From assembly GCA_021502835.1 (NCBI GenBank), contig JAKFGP010000052.1:1-64000 (forward strand): DNA of 64,000 bases. The letters run 5' to 3'. How positions within the stretch are numbered: the first letter of the stretch is position 1; the number at the start of each line of letters is the position of its first letter. A program made the position numbers and the translations under genes. Under the pieces are notes generated by a model, which was not told where the DNA came from, did not search any database, and saw only the letters and a list, made by a program, of their open reading frames with translations. Origin of the DNA: Streptomyces thinghirensis (GTDB taxonomy: Bacteria > Actinomycetota > Actinomycetia > Streptomycetales > Streptomycetaceae). This document shows positions 30,349 to 40,570 of the stretch, piece after piece.

Positions 30349-31168
30349 TCAATTGCCGACCAGGTCCACGACGACCGCCGCGTGGTCGGAGGGCCATACG
30401 CCGTCCACGGGGCCGTCGCCGGCCCGTCGTACGGCGCGTACGCGGGCGAGTCCGTCCGGGCCGGGCGGGCCGACGAGGACGTAGTCGATCCGCGCGCCCG
30501 GCACCGGGCCACCGGGGATGTACGGGTTGGCGCCGCCCCAGGTGCCGGACGGGGCCGACGGGTCGGCATAGTCCCAGGCGTCGAGCAGGGGCGGCCCGCC
30601 CGGGGGCGGCGGGCGCCGGACGGGTGAGGAGGCGGACCTCGGCGGAGTCGGGGGTGGCGTTGAAGTCCCCGGTGACGACGGGCGGGAAGGCGGTGCCGTG
30701 GCGGTGGGCGGCGACGAACTCCGCGAGGGCTGCCGCCTGTTCGCGGCGCACCGCCGAGGCGTTGCCGCCCGAGTTCAGATGGGCGGTGAAGAACGGCACC
30801 GGGTGGCCGGGCGCGTCCAGGCGGGCGTACAGCGCGAGGCGTCCGTCGTCGAGTTCCTCGGGGGCGGGCAGGCGCAGCGCGGTCCGCTCCACCACGGGCC
30901 AGCGGCTGAGCACCGCGGTGCCGATGCCGACCGTGTCGTCCCCGATCCGCCGCTGCCACCGCTCGGGGGCCTCGGAGGCGGCCCAGGCGCAGTGCAGCCC
31001 GAGTTCACCGGCCAGCCACTCGGCGAGGTTTCCGCCGTCGTCGGCGGCCCACACCTCCTGGAGCCCCACCACATCGGGCCGCAACTCCGCCAGCACGGCG
31101 AGGATCGCCTTCTGCCGGTCGGCCCACGGCCCGAACCGCCACCACAGATTCCAGGTCACGACCCGCAC
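30349..31168 (-). CDS. Endonuclease/exonuclease/phosphatase family protein (frameshifted)
   Basis: About 273 residues, GTG 31168, stop TGA at 30349-30351. The EEP motifs are present in order: MRVVTWNLWWRFG (Asn), DVVGLQEVWA (Glu), PFFTAHLNSGG (His), VVTGDFNATPDSAEVR (Asp/Asn) and, after frame changes near 30620 and 30560, ARIDYVLVG and VWPSDHAAVVVDL (Asp-His). No signal peptide, so a cytoplasmic metal-dependent phosphodiesterase or nuclease. The substrate is not evident. The IS200/IS605 element lies about 75 bp upstream of its start. Confidence 0.85.
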
Positions 31169-31189
31169 GACCGCACCACCCGTCTCTTG

Positions 31190-31330
31190 GCCCTGCCCAA
31201 ATACTCCCTCTGACTCTGAGGTTTTCCGGGGAACGTGACTCCACCCACGCGTGAACGCGCGGGCTTCCTACGGCGGTGGCTAAGCACTGTCGCAGAGGAC
31301 CAGCCCGGCCCTGTGCAGCACGTTCAGCGC
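31190..31330 (-). ncRNA. Candidate omega (right-end) RNA of the TnpB element
   Basis: TnpB proteins use a guide RNA made from the 3' end of tnpB plus the right end of the element. Here the region contains the tnpB stop (31280-31282), GC-rich sequence and the hairpin at 31244-31263. The guide would be the host DNA just outside the right end, near or beyond 31240. The extent is only an estimate from family knowledge. Confidence 0.3.
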
Positions 31331-32501
31331 GCCTACGCGGTCGGCATTGTCCACCAGGCCGCAGGCGACGCACTCGAACTTCGCTTGGGTCACGCGGTTT
31401 TCCCCGCTCACGTGTCCGCATCCGCCGGTCGTGGTGGGGCACGTGCGGGAGGTGTTGCGGGCGTCCACCGGGATCACGCGGCGAGCGGCACTCTCAGCCT
31501 TCTGCGCCAGGATTCCGAGGAACTGTCCCCAACCCGCATCAAGGATGTTCTTGTTCAGCCCGGCCTTCGCGGCGGCCCCGTTCGGCAGGAAGCCGCCGGT
31601 CTGCCCGGGGTCGGGCTTGGGCGCCGGGGCCTTGGTCATCCCGGCCGTGTTCAGTACTTCGTGTCCGATCACGTCATGCTCGCGGACCAGCGCCAGAGCG
31701 GTCTTGTGGTGGTGGTCGAGACGCTGGCGCCGGATCTTGGCGTGCAGCTTGGCGGCCTTCCGGGCAGCTGCCCGATGCTTTTTTCGTACGTTGGCGGGTG
31801 CGCTTGGGGAACGTCGAAAGGTGCTGCTGCGCGGCGGTCAGCCCGTCGGCCATCGACGCCAGGAAGCGCGGGTTGGGCTCGTGGTTCCCGTTGGAGTCGG
31901 TGAAGAAGTGCACGGTGCCCATGTCGATACCGACGATGCTGCCCGTCGCGGGCAGCGGCTCGGCGGATACCTCGTCGCAGGCGAGTACGACGTACCAGCG
32001 GTGCCCTTCGCGCTTCACCGAGATCGTCTTGACCCGGCCACGCACGGGCCGGTGCTGGTGCACGCGGACGTGCCCGACGCCTTGCAGGCGTACGCGGGTC
32101 TGGGTGATGTGCGGCGTACTGTTCCAGCGGCAGCCGTCACCGTCCTTTGGGAACTCCGCCGTGTCGAAGTGCCCGGCACCCTTGAACCTCGGGTATCCGG
32201 GGGCCTGGCCCGCCTTGATGCGGCGGTAGAACGCCGTGAACGCCTTGTTCAGCCGACGCAACGTCGCCTGCTGCGAACTGAACGACCAGCGACCCTGCCG
32301 CTCAGGGTCGAACGACCTGATCTCTTTGAGTTGGGCGGACTGCTGCCCGTACTGGATCGTGGTCTTCGAGCTGTGCCGGTAAGCGTCGCGGCGTTCCTGC
32401 AAGGCGGCGTTGTAGAGCGAGCAGTGATCCCGCAGCATCTCCCGGAGTGCCTGCTCCTGACGGACGGTGGGGCGGAGCAGAAACTTGTAGGCCCGTATCA
32501 A
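31280..32501 (-). CDS. tnpB: TnpB RNA-guided nuclease (one frameshift)
   Basis: About 407 residues, start TTG 32501 (MIRAYKFLLRPTVRQEQALR), overlapping the tnpA stop. The N-terminal OrfB helix-turn-helix is followed by the RuvC-like nuclease: catalytic Asp in SIVGIDMGTVHFFTDSNG, Glu in HDVIGHEVLNTAGM and Asp in NADRVGALNVLHRAG, with a Cys4 zinc ribbon (SRTCPTTTGGCGH ... FECVACG) before the last. All catalytic residues are present, and only one frame change (near 31785, in a Lys/Arg-rich stretch) breaks it. It cleaves DNA at the donor site and helps the element persist. Probably intact in reality. Confidence 0.9.
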
Positions 32502-32926
32502 GACTGGGCCTCCTTCTTGCCGGGGCGTTCCCACTGCGTGTTGATGTACTGCTCCACCGTCGCCGCTGACACGGCGCCGACCGAGGCGGCGAAGTACGAC
32601 GACGACCACAGCGTGGGCATCCGCGACTTCAGGTGCGGGAACTCCGAGCGCAGCACACGGGAGGCGAAGCCCTTGAACTGGTTCGCCACGTACGAGGCCG
32701 ACGACTTCGGGTCGTGCTTGACGAACAAGTGCACGTGGTCGGGCATCACCTCAAGGGCGATGATCTCCCACCCACGCTCGTCGGCCTTCTGCCGGATCAG
32801 TTCGTCCAGGCGTTCCGCGACCCGGCCGCCGAGGACCGGGCGGCGGTACTTCGGGCACCACACCACGTGGAGCCCGAGGTCGTACACACCGCCGGAGAAC
32901 CGGCGAACCTTACTGGCCGCAGTCAC
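32498..32926 (-). CDS. tnpA: TnpA, HUH transposase of IS200 type
   Basis: 142 residues, intact, GTG 32926 (MTAASKVRRFSGGVYDLGLH). The Y1 transposase motifs are visible: HVVWCPKYRRPVLGG, the HUH pair in VMPDHVHLFVKHDPKSS and the nucleophile Tyr in AATVEQYINTQW. It catalyses single-stranded excision and insertion. The frame is open upstream of the chosen GTG but family length and the conserved start favour it. Overlaps tnpB. Confidence 0.93.
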   Translation of the reverse strand: MTAASKVRRFSGGVYDLGLHVVWCPKYRRPVLGGRVAERLDELIRQKADERGWEIIALEVMPDHVHLFVKHDPKSSASYVANQFKGFASRVLRSEFPHLKSRMPTLWSSSYFAASVGAVSAATVEQYINTQWERPGKKEAQS

Positions 32927-33050
32927 GCGATCACTATATGCACACCGCGTATCTAGCGCGGCCGAAAAAGGCGGCACAGGTGAACAATGCGTATCCGTGC
33001 ACCGAGTTGAGGTCAGATGAAGGCACACGAGACGGGAGCGTGAACGAACG

Positions 33051-33492
33051 ATGTCGAAGTCGTCCAACGCCGGGAATCCGCCCCACGCCCAGAAGCCGCC
33101 CTACGCCGAGAAGAAGTACCGGGCCGTCACCGCCGTCCAGCGCCGCCTCAACGCCGTCCTGCGCCGCCTGCCGACCCAGACCCTGCTGGAGACCACCGGC
33201 CGCGCCTCCGGCCTCCCCCGCCGCACGCCGGTCGGCGGGCGCCGCGTGGGCGACTCCTTCTGGCTGGTGTCGGAGTTCGGCGAGCGGTCCCAGTACGTCC
33301 GCAACATCCGGGCCGACCCGCGGGTACGGGTACGGATCCGGGGTAGCTGGGCACCGGGGACGGCCCACCTCGTCCCCGACGACGACCCGATCGCGCGCCT
33401 GCGGCTGCCTCCCCCGCTTCAACAGCCTCGCGGTGCGGGCCATGGGGGTCGGGACGGGGCTGCTGACGGTGCGGGTGGACCTGGAGGGGTGA
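33051..33492 (+). CDS. DDN-type (F420-dependent) nitroreductase/quinone reductase family protein
   Basis: About 147 residues, ATG 33051, stop 33492 after a frame change near 33410. LPTQTLLETTGRASGLPRRT, VGDSFWLVSEFGERSQYVRN and ADPRVRVRIRGSW are the conserved blocks of the deazaflavin-dependent nitroreductase family; the last block (LAVRAMGVGTGLLTVRVDLE) is in the shifted frame. Members bind F420H2 and reduce quinones or nitro compounds. fbiC in the same window supplies the cofactor. The IS element ends about 90 bp upstream and could have displaced its promoter. Confidence 0.85.
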
Positions 33493-33594
33493 GGGAGCAG
33501 GTGAGGGACCTGTGATCGGCGTCTCCCACGGCTGACGAGGTCGGCATGAACAAGGCAAACTGACGTAGTTGCTCAGGATGTCTAGGGGGACTGC

Positions 33595-36571
33595 ATGGAC
33601 GGTGTACCGCGGGTACCGGAGCAGCGGCGTCCCGGGTCCCCGGCGGAACCGGACGAGTCGACGGCGCTGCGTTTCGGGGTGCTCGGACCCGTACGCGCCT
33701 GGCGCGGCGAGGAACCGCTGGCCACCGGCTCCCCGCAGCAGCGCGCCCTGCTGGCCGCACTGCTGCTCCGCGAGGGGCCGTACGGCCACGGCCGCCGAAC
33801 TGATCGACGCCCTGTGGGGCGAGGAACCTCCGTCGCAGGCGCTGGCGGCGCTGCGCACGTACGCGTCCCGGCTGCGTAAGGTGCTGGACCCCGGGGTCCT
33901 GGTGAGCGAGTCGGGCGGGTACGCCGTGCGGGGCCTGGGCGAGGGGGCGCTGGACCTGGCCGCCGTCCAGGACCTGGCCGCCGAGGCGGAGAAGGCGCGG
34001 GCCGCCGGGAACCTGTGCCATGCCCGTGATCTGCTGCGCCGCGCGCTGGCGCGGTGGGACGGCGAGGTGCTGGCGGGCGTCCCGGGCCCCTACGCGGAGG
34101 CGCAACGCGTCCGCCTGGAGGAGTGGCGGCTCCAACTGCTCGAGAGCTGCCTCGACATGGATCTGGAGCAGGGCTGCCACGCCGAGGCGGTCTCGGAGCT
34201 CACGGCCCTCACGGCGGCGCACCCCTGCGCGAACGCCTGCGCGAACTGCTGATGCTGGCCCTCTACCGCAGCGGACGCCAGGCCGAGGCCCTCGCCGTCT
34301 ACGCCGACACGCGGCGCCTGCTCGCCGACGAACTGGGCGTCGACCCGCGCCCCGGCCTCCGGGAACTCCAGCAGCGCATCCTCCGGGCCGACCCGGGCCT
34401 GGCCGAGCCGTCGGCACCGGCCGCGGAGACGGTGGTGACCCCGGTCCGCCCGGCCCAGCTCCCCGCCTCGGTCTCGGACTTCACCGGCCGGGCGTCCTTC
34501 GTCCGCGAGCTGAGCCACGTACTGTCCTCCGCCTCCGGCGAGGGGAACACGGGCCGCGTGATGGCGGTCTCCGCGCTGGCCGGCATCGGCGGCGTCGGCA
34601 AGACGACCCTGGCGGTGCACGTCGCCCACCAGGCGCGGGCCGCCTTCCCCGACGGGCAGTTGTACGTCGACCTCCAGGGTGCGGGCGCGCGGGCGGCGGA
34701 ACCGGAGACGGTACTGGGCTCCTTCCTGCGTGCCCTGGGTACGGCCGACTCGGCCGTACCGGACTCCCTGGAGGAGCGGGCCGCCCTGTACCGCTCCGTC
34801 CTGGACGGCCGCCGCGTCCTCGTCCTCCTCGACAACGCCCGGGACGCCGCACAGGTGCGCCCGCTGCTGCCCGGTACGGACGGCTGCGCGGCGCTGGTGA
34901 CGTCGCGGGTGCGGATGGTGGAGCCTCGCGGGGGCGCATCTGATCGACCTGGACGTGATGTCCCCGGAGGAGGCGCTGGCCCTCTTCACGAAGATCGTCG
35001 GCGCGGAGCGGGTTGCCTCGGAGCGGGAGGCGGCGCTGGACGTGGTCGGGGCGTGCGGCTTCCTGCCGCTGGCGATCCGCATCGCGGCGTCGCGGCTGGC
35101 CGCCCGGCGCACGTGGACGGTGTCGGTGCTGGCGGCCAAGCTGGCGGACGAGCGACGCCGCCTGGACGAACTCCAGGCCGGCGACCTGGCCGTCAAGGCC
35201 ACCTTCGAACTGGGCTACGGCCAACTGGAACCGGCCCAGGCCCGCGCCTTCCGGCTGCTGGGGCTCGCGGACGGCCCGGACATCTCCCCTCGCTGCGGCA
35301 GCGGCCGTACTGGACCTCCCGGCGGAGGACACCGAGGACCTCCTGGAGTCCCTGGTGGACACGTCGCTGCTCGAATCGGCGGCACCGGGCCGGTACCGGT
35401 TCCACGACCTGGTCCGCCTCTACGCGCGTGCGTGCGCGGAGCGGGACGAGCATCCGCCGAGCGAGCGGGGGGCGGCGCTGTCGCGGCTGCTGGACTTCTA
35501 TCTGGCCACGGCGGCGGCGGTCTACGCGATCGAGCGGCCCGGGGACCGGCTGGTGGACGGCCTGGAGCCGACGGAGTACCCGGGGCTCACGTTCGACGAC
35601 GGTTCGGCGGCGCTGGACTGGCTGTACAGCGAGGCGGCGCCGCTGCTCGCGTGCGTGCGGCAGTGCGCCGGAACGGCCAGGCTGCGGCGGGCGGTGGACC
35701 TGCTGTGGGCGGCCAAGGACCTGACGGAGTCCGGTGCCAACTCCCACCAGTACGAGACGACGGCACGCGCGATGCGCGACGCCACCGAGGACGCCGGGGA
35801 CGCACGCGCGCAGGGCCGGGCCCGGACCACCCTCACCAACGTCCTGCTGGTCTCCGGCCGCATCCAGCAGGCCGCCGAACAGGCGGAGTCGGCCATGACG
35901 CTGGCGGAGTCCGCGCGGGACGCGACCGCCGTGAGCTGGGTCGCCAACGACCGGGGGCTCATCTCGCTGCACCAGGGCCGGTACGCGGACGGACGGGCCT
36001 TCCTGGAGCAGGCCATCGACGGGTACCGGGCAGCCGACAACCGGGCCGGCGAAGCGCTCAGCCTGTGCAACCTCTCCCGCGCACACCTGGGTATGGGCAA
36101 CACCGAGAAGGCGGTGGCCATCGCGCACCGCCGGACTGACCGCACAGCTCGACATCGGCCGGACCATGCGTCTCGCCAACGGGCACTTCACGCTGGGCAT
36201 CGCGCTGACCGCGGCCGGCCGCCACGGCGAGGCGCTCCAGCAGTTCTCCGACGCCCTGTGCATCTTCGAGGCCCACCGGCAGCGCCTGTGGCAGGGAACG
36301 ACCAACTTCCGCATCGCCGAGGTGCACCTGGCCGCCCGCCGGCCTGCGCAGGCGGCCCAGCACTCGGAGCAGGCGCTGGCGCTGGGATGCATCGGTGGCG
36401 ACCGGATGCGGGGCAACGTCCTGACGCTGCTGGGACGTTCCCTGTCCGCACTCGGGCAGGTGGACAGGGCGAAGGCGTGCTGGCAGGAGGCCCCTCAACC
36501 TGCTCCAGCAGTGCGGCGCGCCGCAGGCGGACGAGGTGCGGGCACTCCTCTCGCCGCCGACGGCCGCCTGA
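33595..36571 (+). CDS. afsR: AfsR, SARP-type global regulator with NB-ARC and TPR domains (frameshifted)
   Basis: About 990 residues, equal to S. coelicolor AfsR as I remember it. Start ATG 33595 ([19 protein letters not shown]) with AGGGGG upstream. Order: OmpR-like DNA-binding domain (residues 20-110, [18 protein letters not shown]), bacterial transcriptional activation domain (to about 270), NB-ARC ATPase with Walker [15 protein letters not shown] and [12 protein letters not shown], then TPRs from about residue 640. Frame changes near 33785, 34235, 34925, 35290, 36130 and 36490. AfsR is phosphorylated by AfsK and other kinases and activates afsS by binding its promoter. The adjacent afsS and convergent afsK make the identification firm. 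Confidence 0.95.
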
Positions 36572-36612
36572 ACCGCCCCCGCGGGCGTGCGGGCGGGGCC
36601 TGCGGGTGGGGC

Positions 36613-36645
36613 GTTCAGCATTCGTTTATCGCCCTCGGGCACTGT
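36613..36645 (+). promoter_or_regulatory. Direct heptamer repeat and possible -10 of afsS
   Basis: GTTCAGC (36613-36619) and GTTTATC (36624-36630) are heptamers starting 11 bp apart, the spacing bound by SARP proteins and also by PhoP on one face of the DNA. CACTGT at 36640-36645, nine bases on, could be the -10. In S. coelicolor AfsR and PhoP compete for such a site at afsS; I infer the same here. Confidence 0.5.
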
Positions 36646-36715
36646 CGTTCCTGTCACACCGTCGCATCGGGGGCAGGCGGGGTGGCCGGGAGCCCGGGAA
36701 GTATCGTGCGGCTCG

Positions 36716-36759
36716 AACGCCCGTCCGGCGGCCCCACGGGGAGCTACCGGACGGGCGTT
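36716..36759 (+). other. 13-bp perfect inverted repeat in the afsS leader
   Basis: AACGCCCGTCCGG (36716-36728) is the exact reverse complement of 36747-36759; the loop holds CCCCACGGGG. It ends 36 bp before the afsS start and would form a very stable mRNA hairpin. Position suggests control of afsS mRNA, or termination of afsR read-through. Confidence 0.7.
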
Positions 36760-36795
36760 GCTCACTCGCCGACACCGCAGCAAAGGACTGATGAC

Positions 36796-36987
36796 ATGAG
36801 CGACAGGAAGACGGACGCGGAGATCACCCCGCAGGACAACGCTATGCCCACGCCGCCGGCGAACGACGAGACCGTCACCACGCTCGACAACGCCATGCCC
36901 AGCGGGCCTGCCCAGGGCACCATCACGACGATGGACAACGCCATGCCGGCCCCGCCCGCCCTGGACCTGGACGGCGACGGCAAGTAG
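36796..36987 (+). CDS. afsS: AfsS (AfsR2), small sigma-like activator of secondary metabolism
   Basis: 63 residues, intact, the length of S. coelicolor AfsS. ATG 36796 with AAAGGA upstream. The protein is three copies of a short repeat: ITPQDNAMPTPP, VTTLDNAMPSGP and ITTMDNAMPAPP. It lies directly downstream of afsR, as in other Streptomyces. AfsS raises antibiotic production by an unknown mechanism. In the AfsS proteins I remember the core reads DNHMP; all three copies here have Ala in place of His. Confidence 0.92.
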   Translation: MSDRKTDAEITPQDNAMPTPPANDETVTTLDNAMPSGPAQGTITTMDNAMPAPPALDLDGDGK

Positions 36988-37084
36988 ACCTTTCTTCCCA
37001 TACGGGGATCGGCCGCGGCGGCGCGGAGGGAGCCGCCGCGCCGACGTGTGTCCGGGCCGCGGCCGGTGTGCGCGCGGTCCGGAC

Positions 37085-39481
37085 TCAGGTGGTGCGGGCC
37101 GTCCCGGTGCCCTTCTCCGCGTCCAGCGCGTACACGCAGCGGTCCTTGCTGCACGCGTACACGATGCCGTCGCGGACGACCGGGGAGCCGGTGATCTCGC
37201 CGCCGGTCGCCAGCTTCCAGCGGAGGCGGCCGTCGTCGGCCTTGAGGGTGTAGAGCAGGTGGTCGGTCGAGCCGAAGTGGATGCGGCCCTCGGCCACCGC
37301 GCGGTGCGCCCACGATGTCGCCGCCCGCCTGGAAGCGCCACTTGGGAGTGCCGGTGACCGCGTCCAGGGTGTAGGAGCCCCTTGCCGCTGCCCACGTGGA
37401 CGTGGCCGGCGGCCACCAGGACCGGGTCGGTCGAGGAGCGGGCCTCCGTGGCGATGCGCCAGCGGTCGCGGCCGTCGGTGGCGTCGAGGGCGTAGACCGT
37501 GCCGAGGTAGTCGGCCAGGTAGACGCCGCCGCCGGTCACCGCGGGCCCGGCACGAAGGTGGGCGGGGCGAGGAAGACCGCCGGGGCCTCGAAGTGCCAGC
37601 GGACGTGGCCGGTGGTGACCTCCAGGGCGAGGGCCCGGGTGCCGGCACAGACGTAGACGTATCCGTCGGGTGCCTGGGCGACGCGGACCGGTACCCCGCC
37701 GCAGGAGGCGGCGTCACCGATCGGGTACGACCAGCGCTCGTCGCCGGTCCGCGCGTCCAGGGCGCGCAGCCGGGCGTCCTGCCAGACGTACACCGTGCCG
37801 TCGTGCAGGGCCGCGCCCGCCTCCGGTGACTCGAAGTCGGTCTGGGCGCCGGTGATCTCCCACAGCTTCTGGCCGCCCGAGGCCTCCCAGCCCTGGACGC
37901 CGCCGCCGCGGGTGGCGGTGACCACGGTGCGCGGGACGCCTGCAGCGAGTACACCCAGGCGTCCGTCTGCAGGCGCCACAGGTCGGCGCCCTCGCGGGCG
38001 TCCAGGGCGAAGAGGGTCGGGCCGTCGGAGGCGTGGATACGGCCGTCCGCGACCGCCATCGACCAGGCGACGTCCCGGGTCTTGAAGCGGCGGCGCCCGG
38101 TGGCCACGTCCAGGGCGTGCACCTCGAAGGAGGTGACGTAGACGAGGTCCCCGGCGACGGACGGTGTGCCCCAGACGTCGTTGGACATGCGGAAGCGCCA
38201 GGGGCGCCAGCCCGCCGGTGACGCCTCGGGAGGCGCGGTGGGGGCGGGCGGGGCCGCCGCCGGTACGGCGGGGTCGGCGCCGTTGACGCCGGGGCGCGGG
38301 CGGGACCAGGACGCGGCGAGGGCGGACTCCGGCGGGGTGCGGCGACCGCCGCGAGCGCATGTCGGCGACGCGCGGGCCGGGGCCGATGGGCACCGAGCCG
38401 CCGGCCAGCCGGACCGGGCCGGAGTCGGGGCGCCGACAGGCGGGCACCGGCGGCCCGTGCACGGGCGGCGCCGGTACGACGGGGTCGTGCGAGGGCGGGG
38501 GCGGCAGCACGGGCGCGGGCACGGCGGGGCGACCGCCGGCCGGGCCACCGCCGCGCCGCCGGCCGTCGCGCCGGGCTTGACCGGGGGCGCCCGTTGCGGC
38601 GGCCCTCGATCAGGCCCACCGCCCGCTCGGGCAGCCACGCCGACGCCGTACCGCTGTCGTCGGAGCCGGAGCCGAACAGGTGCGGGGCGAGCTGGGCCTG
38701 GAGGTCGGCGGGGTTAGGGTGGCCGGTCGCCTCCATCTGCATGCAGGACTCGATGAGCGGGCGCAGCTCGTCCGGGAGCCCTTCCAGGTCCGGGCCCTCG
38801 CGCAGCAGCATGAAGACCGTCTCGACCGGGTTGGCACCGTGGAACGGCGGGTGCCCGGTGGCGGCGAAGACCAGCATGGAGCCGAGCGAGAACACGTCGC
38901 TCGCGCCGGTGACGCTGCGGGAGTCCTTCGCCTGCTCCGGGGACATGTAGGCGGGGGTGCCGACGGCGACGTTCGTCATCGTCAGACGGGTGTTCGAGAC
39001 GCCGGACGCGATGCCGAAGTCGATCACCTGGGGCCGTCCTCGACGACGAGGACGTTGGAGGGCTTGAGGTCGCGGTGGACGAGTCCGGCGCCGTGGATCG
39101 ACTGGAGCGCCTCCGCCACGCCCGCCGCCAGCCAGCGCACCGCCTGGGCCGGCAGCGGCCCGCACTCGTTCACTATCTCCTCGAGGGAGGGTGCGGGGAC
39201 GTAGGCCGTGGCCAGCCACGGGACCGCCGCGTGGGGTCGGCGTCGACCACCGCCGCCGTGTAGAAGCCGGAGACCGCGCGGGCCGCCTCCACCTCGCGCG
39301 TGAAGCGGACGCGGAACAGCTGGTCCTCCGCCAGCTCCGTGCGGACCGTCTTGATCGCCACGCGCCGGCCGGACGCCGAGCGCGCGAGATAGACCAGCCC
39401 CATGCCGCCGGCGCCGAGCCGGCCCAGCACCTCGAACGGCCCGATCCGCCGCGGATCGTGCTGCGTCAGCTGATCCACCAC
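37085..39481 (-). CDS. afsK: AfsK, Ser/Thr protein kinase with PQQ beta-propeller (frameshifted)
   Basis: About 798 residues, matching AfsK. Start GTG 39481 (MVDQLTQHDPRRIGPFEVLG). Kinase motifs: LGRLGAGGMGLVYLA, VAIKTV, LVHRDLKPSNVLVVED, VIDFGIASG and VGTPAYMSPEQ. A Pro/Ala-rich linker of about 120 residues follows; no membrane segment is visible. The C-terminal half has seven PQQ-like blades (GDLVYVTSFEVHALDVATGR, DGTVYVWQDARLRALDARTG, VRDGIVYACSKDRCVYALDA). Frame changes near 39235, 39035, 38580, 38350, 37950, 37555, 37385 and 37310. AfsK autophosphorylates and phosphorylates AfsR; its activity is modulated by KbpA and S-adenosylmethionine. It converges on afsS with 97 bp between the stops. 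Confidence 0.95.
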
Positions 39482-39672
39482 TTGCCTGCCACCTCCCGTA
39501 CGGGCCGCGCCACCCACATATGTACGCGACCGAAGTGCAGCGTCTCACCACCGCACCTCCGTGGCGCCACGCACCCCGATTCTTCCTGTCCGAGGCGCTG
39601 GTGGCGAACCTGGGGGACAATCGGGGTGTCTCACCTGATCCCGGGCATAGGGTCACGGTCCCGCGGGCCCGT

Positions 39673-40448
39673 TCAGCGTTGCAGCAGCGCGAACGACGCC
39701 CCCTGGTCGTCCGAGACCACGGCCACCCCGCCGTACGACGTCTCGAACGGCGGAACCCGTACCCGCCCGCCGAGCCGGGCCACCGCACCGAGCGCGGCCT
39801 CGACGTCCCCCGACCAGGAAGTGGACGAGGAAGTGCGGCGGCATCTGGGCGGGGGAAGACGGCGGAGACCGGGGCGCGGCCGAAGTCGGGGGCGGCGTCC
39901 GGGCCGAAGAGGGCGTCGTGGAAGAGGTCGCCGTAGAAGGTGTTGGCGGCCTCGGTGTCCCGGGTGTACAGCTCGGTCCAGGTGAAGGTGCCGGGCTCGT
40001 GCCGGCGCCCGAAGCCGGGGTGGCCGGCCGGCTGCCAGAGGGCGAAGACCGCTCCGTCGGGATCGGCGGCGAGCGCGGTGGTGCCCAGGCCGCCGACCGG
40101 GTGGGGGCGGGGTGACGACCTGCCCGCCGCCCGCCCGGATCCGCTCGGCCAGTGCCGCCGCGTCCGGGGTGTGGAAGTACACGGACCACACGGTGGGCAT
40201 CCGGCCGTCCGTCTTGCGGACCAGGGCCGCGACGGGCTCGCCGTCCAGCCGCGCCCACACCCACTCGCCCCGCCGCCGCGTCGGCCTGCTCCTCGAAGGT
40301 CCAGCCGAAGAGCTCGCCGTAGAACCGCTTGCCCGCCGCCACGTCGGAGAGGTGTGCGTCCACCCAGCAGGGGAACGCCTTCCGGGTGTGCGGACACCTC
40401 GCCCGGGTCGCCGGACGTCCGCTTCGCTGATGCCCCGTTTTCGGCCAT
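39673..40448 (-). CDS. VOC (glyoxalase/bleomycin-resistance) family protein, two domains (frameshifted)
   Basis: About 258 residues from ATG 40448 (MAENGASAKRTSGDPGEVSA). Two tandem VOC modules: FPCWVDAHLSDVAAGKRFYG, GELFGWTFEEQ and FALWQPAGHPG in the first; GTFTWTELYTRDTEAANTFY, HFLVHFLVGDVEAALGAVAR and SFALLQR in the second. Frame changes near 40395, 40270, 40110, 39855 and 39800. Members of this form are often annotated as lactoylglutathione lyase-like but the substrate is unknown. Convergent with nothing nearby; tetR lies divergently upstream, 122 bp away. Confidence 0.8.
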
Positions 40449-40570
40449 GCCGTCAAAGTAACCGCGCCGCCCGCACCGCGCAGACCAGGCACACCAGCCT
40501 CTCGGCGCTCGCGCACCCCATTTGCAGTCGGCCGAATCGCGCTCGGATCACCCGTCGGTAAGCTGACGGC

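Larger units (their letters stand above)
31240..32965 (-). mobile_element. IS200/IS605-family insertion sequence (tnpA + tnpB)
   Basis: A single-strand transposon in the minus orientation with tnpA then tnpB. It has subterminal hairpins rather than terminal inverted repeats: near the left end CCGCG/CGCGG at 32945-32961, near the right end an 8-bp stem (31244-31263, TTCA loop on the minus strand, one G-U pair). No target-site duplication is expected for this family. The exact ends cannot be fixed without an empty site. It sits between the EEP gene and the DDN-type reductase gene and interrupts neither. Confidence 0.8.

Noticed and set aside
31168..33051. Larger genomic island around the IS element
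   Set aside because: Gene order and composition on both sides remain typical of the Streptomyces core; no integrase, tRNA or flanking direct repeats were seen.
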